Source: Lunularia cruciata
Taxonomy: Eukaryota > Streptophyta > Marchantiopsida > Lunulariales > Lunulariaceae
Direction: 5' to 3'
Length of the DNA stretch: 64,000 nt
Assembly (NCBI GenBank): GCA_948567375.1
Contig: OX419761.1
Coordinates: 46,972,243-47,036,242, forward strand
Below are positions 57,568 to 64,000 of this stretch, in pieces. The first letter of the stretch is position 1. Every line of letters starts with the position of its first letter. The position numbers and the translations under genes were made by a program. Under the pieces are notes generated by a model. That model was given only the letters and a program-made list of their open reading frames with translations. It was not told the DNA's origin and ran no database searches.

Positions 57568-60500
57568 TGTGGTACTCACATTTTTTGTTTTGATGAGTTT
57601 TGAAGAAGAAATGTATTGAGAAAGCCAAATTATGAAGAAAGGAATGGACTTATGTATATTCAGAGTAAACCTGAAGAAGTAGACTTTGGGTCGGGAGTAT
57701 GAAGTACTTAGATGGGGCTTACAAAGAGACAAACTTGAAGAAGGGCGTGTTTGGAACAAGATGTGTAGGCTGATACAAAGAAGATGTAAGAATCTTTCTA
57801 TTAGGCCAGCCAAGAAATTACACTTAAAGAAATGGTGGAGGTAGGAGAGGAATACTTTGAAAGTGACAAGACACAAACAAGAAGAAGTGAGGGTCAATTT
57901 TGAAATCTACTGAAGAATTACTACACCTCAAAGTACTATAAAATTGCAATTGTGTAGGGGGAAATTGAACATGTCAAGTAGATACCCTGTCCCTTTGAGT
58001 AGTCATGCTACAGTAATGTGCATCAAGAGGTCAATTGAGAGTGAAATTTTCTAAAGACCAGAAGGGGTTAGAGTGTCACATTAAGGAGAGGAAATAATCT
58101 TCACAACGCCAAAGAACTTGTAAGAAAATCAAGGCAAAGAAGAGTAAGAATGTACTCATAGTGAGGAGTTTTGCAATTTGGTAATTAGATGTAGTAGCTA
58201 GAATTAGTCTTGAACATACTTTGTATTACATTTTTGGCTTGGAATTGGAATGTTAGTTTTCTAGGTTTCATGGTAGAGATAGCTACTAATAATTGTGAGG
58301 AATGCCCTGAAATAATGGGGAAGAGAGGAAATTTGGCCTGATGGACTGAGTTGGATTGGAAGCTAGTATTGGAGAAAGAAGCAAGAGATCAACCGGAGCT
58401 TCCTTCTATAGGAAGTGTGAAGCTGCAAAAGAAACCGCATAAATTAGGAATTTATTCTTTGCTATGCAAACCAACAATAGCTACAAAGAAGAGTCCAATC
58501 AGGACCCAATTAAGCAACATTATGGGAGCGCTCATGGAAATGTTCAAGCCAAAGCAAATGATGTAAGTGAACATGCAACAAGCGGTCTTCTTCAACCAAA
58601 TGTTTGTAGGAGAGAAGGTGAATTGTGCAAAGTGCTTCCACTAGAGAACGAGGCAGATGATTGTCAATTGGAGGACCAATTTGCCACCACACTACTTTGT
58701 ACCATTTGCATCACATTTCTACTTGGGATTAAATCTACTAACAATAGAGTAGAAGCATTGGATGGTTTTGCATTTCCATCATAATCTTTGGTGAGAAGCA
58801 AATGAAGAGGAGCAATGATACATTCTACAATTGCGGTCTAGCAATGATCATTTCATCATGACAAGATAGAGGAAGATAGTGGAAGGAAGAAGTCCAAGGG
58901 CAAAAAAGTAGACTAAACTTGAAGGAGTAGTATTACCCTTGCCACAACAAAGGTCCAAAGTCTAAACTCTCAAGGTAAGGAGGTGGTGAAGAATGAGGCT
59001 TTACGCATAGAGTCTGAAGGAGAGATAGAGTTGAAGAGAGAAGACTCCAAAGAAGCTGAACTCACATTACGGAGTGAGGAGCCTGGTAGTGAGAGTGAAG
59101 GTGAAGGTGAAGATGAAGTCTAGCAATCAGTCTATGCAAGAATGGAAAAAGATGATGAGGAGTTCCATGCGGCAATTGATCATATGGAGGGAAGAGATTG
59201 CCCTTGTTTAAAATTACTCATGGAGGAGATGGACAAAGAACCAAAGAAATTTTCCCAAAAGGAGGTAAGATTAAAAAGGCTACAATCAGCTACACTTGCA
59301 AGTCTGAACCAAGTGGATGAAGAAGAAGAAAGCTTGGAAGGAAGGCCATTGAAGGTATGAAGATCAAGACTTTGGAGGAAGACCCTGGCTGAAGAAGCAT
59401 TGATGGAGGCAAAGTACAAAGATCAAGACCTATAAGAAGACTTTGATGGGGTGGACTACTTGTCACAAATGTGGGTTCGTTGTTGTCATTGTTGAATACG
59501 AAGAAGAAGGAGATTCAAAAAAATCATTTGGAGGTAAAGAATGAGTTGCAGGTGATGAAGTATCTAATTGAAGAAACAAGAGAATTGAAGGAGATGGTAA
59601 TACAAAGGGAAGAAGAAGCTTAAGAACTTTGAGGGGAGTGAGTCTTAAGGAAGAAGACTATAGAGGAATTGCAAGAGAGTTTTGATCAGCAAGGACAAGA
59701 GATGAACGGTCAAGCCAAAGAGTTAAAAGAGCAAAAATATTGGTTGAGAAGATGAGAGGTGAGGTAAGCAAAGCTTGTCTTAAAAGCATACATATGAAGG
59801 CAATGGCGGCTGTGATGGAGTTAGAGAGCCTGAAGAAAAGTGCAGCAGAGAAAGATCAAGCATGGCAGAGGGAGTTAGCGGTCTGACACCAAGAGAAAGA
59901 AAGATTGAGAGGTCTAGTAAGAAGTGTTGAGAGGCTGAGTACTCAATATGTGGATGAGAAGAAGATGCTGGCAGCTGAGTATGAAGATGAGTTGAAGATG
60001 TATAAAGAAGAGTTGAAGGTAGAATGATCTCAAAAGTATGCATTAGAGTTGGTAAGAGAAGTTGTTGGGAGAATGAGAGCAATGATGAGCACAGAATCTG
60101 AAGGGAAGTTGGAGGAAGCAAGACTGCATGAATTGAAGTTGCTTGTGCAGGAAACTTGGAAGAAGAGAGCAAAGGATGTAGATATGAACAATCTTTTAGT
60201 TTGTTTAAGAGAAAGAGTAGATAGGAAGATGATTGAGGTAGGAGACAAAATGTGTCTTAGATTAGATTTAGTAACTTTAGAGTTAGAGAGACTTTGGAGT
60301 TGTGTGAAGGTACTAAGAAGTCTGAAGTAGTAGAAGTAGGAGTGTAGGTGTCTTTGGATTAGTTATCTGAGGCAATAAAGAAGATTGGGTTGGGAGATAA
60401 AGAGATAGAAAGGTTACCCATTAGTGAAATTGTAGCTCGTGGTGAAGAAGTAGTAGAAATAATGGAGGATGTAGTAGAAGAAGATAGACCCAAAGAGGGA

Positions 60501-61376
60501 GAAGTAATAAGAGGATCATTGGGTTTGGAAGCCGAAGTCAAGGTTGACATCAGATCGGAGTAGTAACAATTTTGAGATTTGAAGAGGTAGATATGAAGAG
60601 GTGCATTGTCAATTTGGATTTACAGGTTGGTAGAGTTGTCATAGAATGGTATAGTTGTTAGTTAACTATCAAAGTGCTCAACCTATTCAAAGGAGACATT
60701 CATAGTGTGTTGTTGTTTAGTATTCATAATTTTTGAAGATAGATAAAGCAATGTGTTGATTCTTAGTGCTCATCACTTAAGCTTAATTTTGAGTATCAAG
60801 TTTTTGCTTGTGTTTGTGAGTGTGTGGAGAATTTTGAAGAGCAAGTTAATGTGCTTGTTAGATGTTGGATTACAACCATGATCAACCATTTTCACAACCA
60901 TGATCTTCATTTTGTGTGTTTGATCCTAAGTGAAGTGTAATAAAAGCAATGCCTTGACATATGTGAGAGGAATTATAGTCTTGGTAGTATTTTGCATTTG
61001 TGATTGCAATGTGAGTTTGATATGAATCAATTTGATCAAGGAAGTTGTGCCTTTAATGGAATAGTGGAGTGCAATTTTGAGACAAAGTTGTTTTATAGTG
61101 AAAAAGCTAGTCTTTGGAAGAATTTGAATCATCAAATTGAAGTTGGTTGAGAAAGATTGGATAGTATTGTGATTATGAGGATGTAATTTGAGACTATGAG
61201 TTAGTGCTTGTAACTCTCTTTTGGGTGTGGTTTCTACCTAGGAAACTAAAGACAAACTCAAGAAGACTGAATTGTTATTTTTTGCTTCATATTTGACCAT
61301 TTTTGACTCATATATTTGTGGGAACAAACTTTATTTACCTGATTACCACAAAAGTGATACTTGTTGGGTTGTCACA
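57568..61376 (+). mobile_element. X4 element, complete, perfect 5-bp TSD
   Basis: It starts TGTGGTACTCACATTT and ends GGGTTGTCACA, 3809 bp, flanked on both sides by CTTAA (57563-57567, 61377-61381). No internal direct repeat of the ends was seen, no pol or gag motif, and no primer site. It is therefore either a very large solo LTR or a pol-less unit mobilised by an LTR-type integrase. A TATTCAAAGG box near 60685 in the last fifth corresponds to CTATTTAAAGG in X1 and X3 and would be the promoter of an LTR whose U3 contains the protein frame. Confidence 0.88.
58205..60560 (+). pseudogene. X4 globular plus coiled-coil protein remnant
   Basis: Order of recognisable parts: FLAWNWNVSFLGFM (about 58230), WTELDWKLVLEKEARDQ (58345), NIMGALMEMFKPKQMM (58525), the PPHYFVPFASHFYLGLNLLT segment (about 58690-58750), an acidic linker (KEAELTLRSEEPGSESEGEG, 59045-59110), and the coiled coil to the end (STESEGKLEEARLHELKLLV, MNNLLVCLRERVDRKMIEV, LRLDLVTLELERLWS at 60049-60330). 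Many stops. With X1-X3 it defines a protein of roughly 750 residues; I do not recognise the family. Confidence 0.65.
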
Positions 61377-62605
61377 CTTAAGATACAAATAGGCCAAGTA
61401 TGCCACACAATGTAGAGAGACTTATCTAGTCATCTCATTCCTCTCCATATACAAGTACCTCTACACCTATATGCTTGCTTACAATACCACAACTAGTTTA
61501 ATATTGAACCCCACCAAAAATATTCAATATGCATACTTCCTCCATTAGTTATTGCAAAACAATAACTATGGTCTCCAAAGGTCATAAGGTAACAAAATCT
61601 AGGGGATCATCATTAATTGGTCCATTGGTGGCACAAAGGCTCCACTCTAAGCTTACTATACCAAACTATCTACATGATGCTATAAATCATCATTAGAACT
61701 CCAAAATGGTACATCCAAGGTGGATGGAACAAGTCCACACCTACTCAAAATCCAAGTGTTTTCCTCTAGTATTAGAGTATCCTTTGTATCAGTATTCCTT
61801 CCAATAACTCACAAGCCAAGTAATTGAAACATTGAATTTTGATAGAGATGCCATGGTCCTTGACTATAGTCAACCAAAACTATCACTATTGTAACACACA
61901 AGTCCCTCACTTGACTACAAACTTGGCCTATAGAAAGCTATCTCATCCTAATAATCAATATTGTAACCCATGGAGTATAACATTGCTCCACAAACTAACA
62001 CATCATATGAATTTGCTATTTTTGCAATAGCATGGGCTCTCATCATAAAATTATCAATTGGATGACTAGGCTAAAGTTGGACAATGAGCTCTCATATGTG
62101 ATGTATTGTATAGCACCACCTCCTAGAGATGTTTAGATCTAAAATAGATAGCTCTCAACATTGGTCTTTTGTAACCCAAGAATAAAAATTTTAGCCTTTC
62201 CCAACATAAGGAGTTATGTACCAAAGTCTAATAAGACCTTTTGTTAGTATATAGACCTTCCTTGAAAGTTAGTCTAAACTACAAATCTCACTTTAGTTGT
62301 CCAATATGACAACTCAAAGTCTAAACCTAACTTGCTCAAATTTATGTCTAGCAAGTAGCTCCTCTAATCTAGTAGCTACTTCCCACCACAAGCCTCTAGT
62401 AGTAGAGTGACTCCCATGCTTTGCAACCAAGCTAGCCCCACCATCAACCACCTTTGCTCTAGAAGCAAAAACTACACCATCCTTCTAGTTGCAACCAACT
62501 AGAACATTAGAGTTGGGTCAACTCTCAATGTAAATATATCATTGGTTGAGAACAAAAGGGAGTGCATAACCAACTAAGCTGCCCCCAACATCATACTAGA
62601 TAGAG
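61377..62605. other. No gene seen; old repeat sequence interrupted by X4
   Basis: It continues the sequence left of X4 after the CTTAA duplication. Short frames only. No domain was recognised. Confidence 0.45.
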
Positions 62606-63018
62606 TGTAACAGTATGGAATTTAATGATGAAGTTAGTTAGGGCTAATAAAGTAGTGAATAGACCAAATTAGTTAGAATATTTTGAAAATATCTAAGAAA
62701 CTTCTTAAGAAGCTTCTTGACTAGCTTAGTTTGCATCCCAAGAAGGTAACTTCTAGAAGGAAGCTTCTAAAAACTTCCAAATAGCTTAGCCTACATGCCA
62801 AATAGGCGACTTCTAGAAGGAAGCTTCTTGGTTAACTTGGCCCGCACTCCAAGAAAGTGGTTCAAGAAACTTCTTCAGAAGCTTCCCAAGAGCCTTGTAT
62901 GCTCCCTATAAATACCTAAGTTGAAGCTCATGCTAGGTATTCAAATTTTTCCAACATTCAAGTGTCCCAATGTGATCTTCCATTCTATTATTTCTCTCCT
63001 TGATCTTGGTCTTTTACA
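62606..63018 (+). repeat. 5' LTR of the second chromovirus
   Basis: It runs from TGTAACAGTATGGAATTT to CTTTTACA, 413 bp, with TATAAATA at 62907-62914 and several GAAGCTTC or near-GAAGCTTC units upstream. Confidence 0.9.
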
Positions 63019-63019
63019 T

Positions 63020-63030
63020 TGGTATCAGAG
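63020..63030 (+). promoter_or_regulatory. Primer-binding site, initiator tRNA-Met type
   Basis: TGGTATCAGAG starts one base after the LTR, the standard plant iMet site. Confidence 0.88.
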
Positions 63031-63848
63031 TAGGAATGTGATGGATGGAATTTATGGACCACCAAATCCATTTCTACCAAACCATTGGGATTTTTTTATC
63101 CGGGTACTATACAAATATCATTTCACACAATTCATCACTTCACATTTTGGTCAAAATTTTCTAAATACAATCAACTTTTCCTTGGTACTTCCAATTATAA
63201 CTTATGGAGAATGGTGGACATGTTGTATCTATGTGTTAGTAAAATAGATAAACTAGGAGTAGTGTGATAGAGTAGTAGCCATGGCAGCAATGCATGAGGT
63301 TATCATTGCTATGCAATAACAAATTGAGCACTTTACTTGATTGTTGGATGAACAAGACCAACAACAACAAGAACACGTAGAGAGAGCACCATTTTGAGAA
63401 GGAGAAGATCAAATCTGATTTCCAAAGCACAAGAGATGGCAAGAATCTTACAGGTGTAGTGGAGAATTTTTTACTTGATTGTAAAAGTTATTTTGAGGCT
63501 ACAAATCTTCAAGATGAATGGAAAAAATTCTCTTAGCTTCAAGCCAATTGGATGGAGCAGCAAAGCTATGGTGGTAATTTTGAGTAGAGCGAGTTGAAGG
63601 TAGTTTTTTGTACCAATCTTGATACGGGAAGAATTCAAGGGTGCAATAATTAGCAATTCTAACTGATAAATGCCACACAAGTTGCACAAGATAAGTTGAC
63701 AGAGTTGATGCATACTAGTTTTGTAAGAAGTTACATCATGCAATTCTAGAACACCATTATGCAAATTCTAGATATAATGAATGGTGAAACTTTGGATTGG
63801 TTTGTGAGGGGCTTGAAGTCACAATTATCTAAATTAGAAGTGACTATG

Positions 63849-64000
63849 TGTGGTACCCACATTTCTTTTTTTTTCTCAATTTTGAAGAAGAAGTGTACAA
63901 AGAAGTCAAATTGCGCCTATAGGCCAAAGAAGGCAAAGAAAAGTGTCCTTGGGGTGTAACTTGAGGTAACGTGACTTTAGGTTAGAAGTCGAGGTACTCG
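63849..64000 (+). mobile_element. X5 element, 5' start, running off the window
   Basis: TGTGGTACCCACATTT matches the start of X4 (57568) and X1 (41133, minus). The chromovirus gag sequence stops exactly before it (ACTATG, compare 16900). Only the first 152 bases are in view. Confidence 0.75.

Larger units (their letters stand above)
62606..64000 (+). mobile_element. Second chromovirus copy, 5' end only
   Basis: An LTR, primer site and the start of the gag region of the same family as 15596-21266. The gag-side stretch at 63759-63848 reads ILDIMNGETLDWFVRGLKSQ. X5 interrupts it at 63849 and the window ends at 64000. It keeps a better primer site than the nested copy. Confidence 0.85.

Overview
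The window looks like a stretch of a large plant nuclear genome, most likely a gymnosperm. It is AT-rich and is built mainly of old retrotransposons nested inside one another, with a single recognisable host gene. The organism is inferred: the host gene is a plant-type ELP5 with ordinary GT-AG introns, and the LTR elements use plant-like primer-binding sites (initiator-Met type and Asp-like). No bacterial operon, CRISPR array or rRNA is visible.

Layout. 1-4100: two LTRs of a Ty3/gypsy family (here called G) in opposite orientations and a decayed gypsy pol remnant. 4100-10300: mostly unassignable sequence holding two short 5'-truncated copies of a non-LTR retrotransposon (here called RLE), each with a target-site duplication. 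10310-27410: three long RLE copies, two on the minus strand (one holds a solo G LTR, the other a whole chromovirus at 15596-21266) and one on the plus strand (23530-27411). RLE encodes an N-terminal C2H2 finger, a reverse transcriptase, and a C-terminal zinc knuckle with a restriction-like endonuclease, the arrangement of the R2/R4/NeSL group. 28474-31713 (minus): an apparently intact ELP5 gene, eight coding exons, 409 residues; its 996-bp fourth intron carries two hairpins whose arms match the NLR kinase-2 motif, which look like microRNA precursors. 32100-33800: repeat remnants.

33800-61400: repeated insertions of a TG...CA-bounded, 5-bp-TSD element (here called X) of about 3.8 kb. It has no internal LTR pair or pol but carries a long degraded frame for a globular plus coiled-coil protein. 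X1 sits inside X2, X1 itself holds a 3.4-kb insertion with a roughly 378-bp tandem array, X3 interrupts a composite G element (43033-54665), and X4 (57568-61376) is complete with a perfect CTTAA duplication. 62606-64000: the 5' end of a second chromovirus, interrupted by the start of X5.

How the parts relate. Only ELP5 (Elongator subunit, tRNA wobble-uridine modification) is likely to make a host protein. Every retroelement frame here carries stops or frameshifts, so these are fossils, although terminal repeats, primer sites, duplications and catalytic motifs remain readable. The best leads are the intronic kinase-2 hairpins, the RLE-type non-LTR element in a plant, and the pol-less X elements with a coiled-coil frame.
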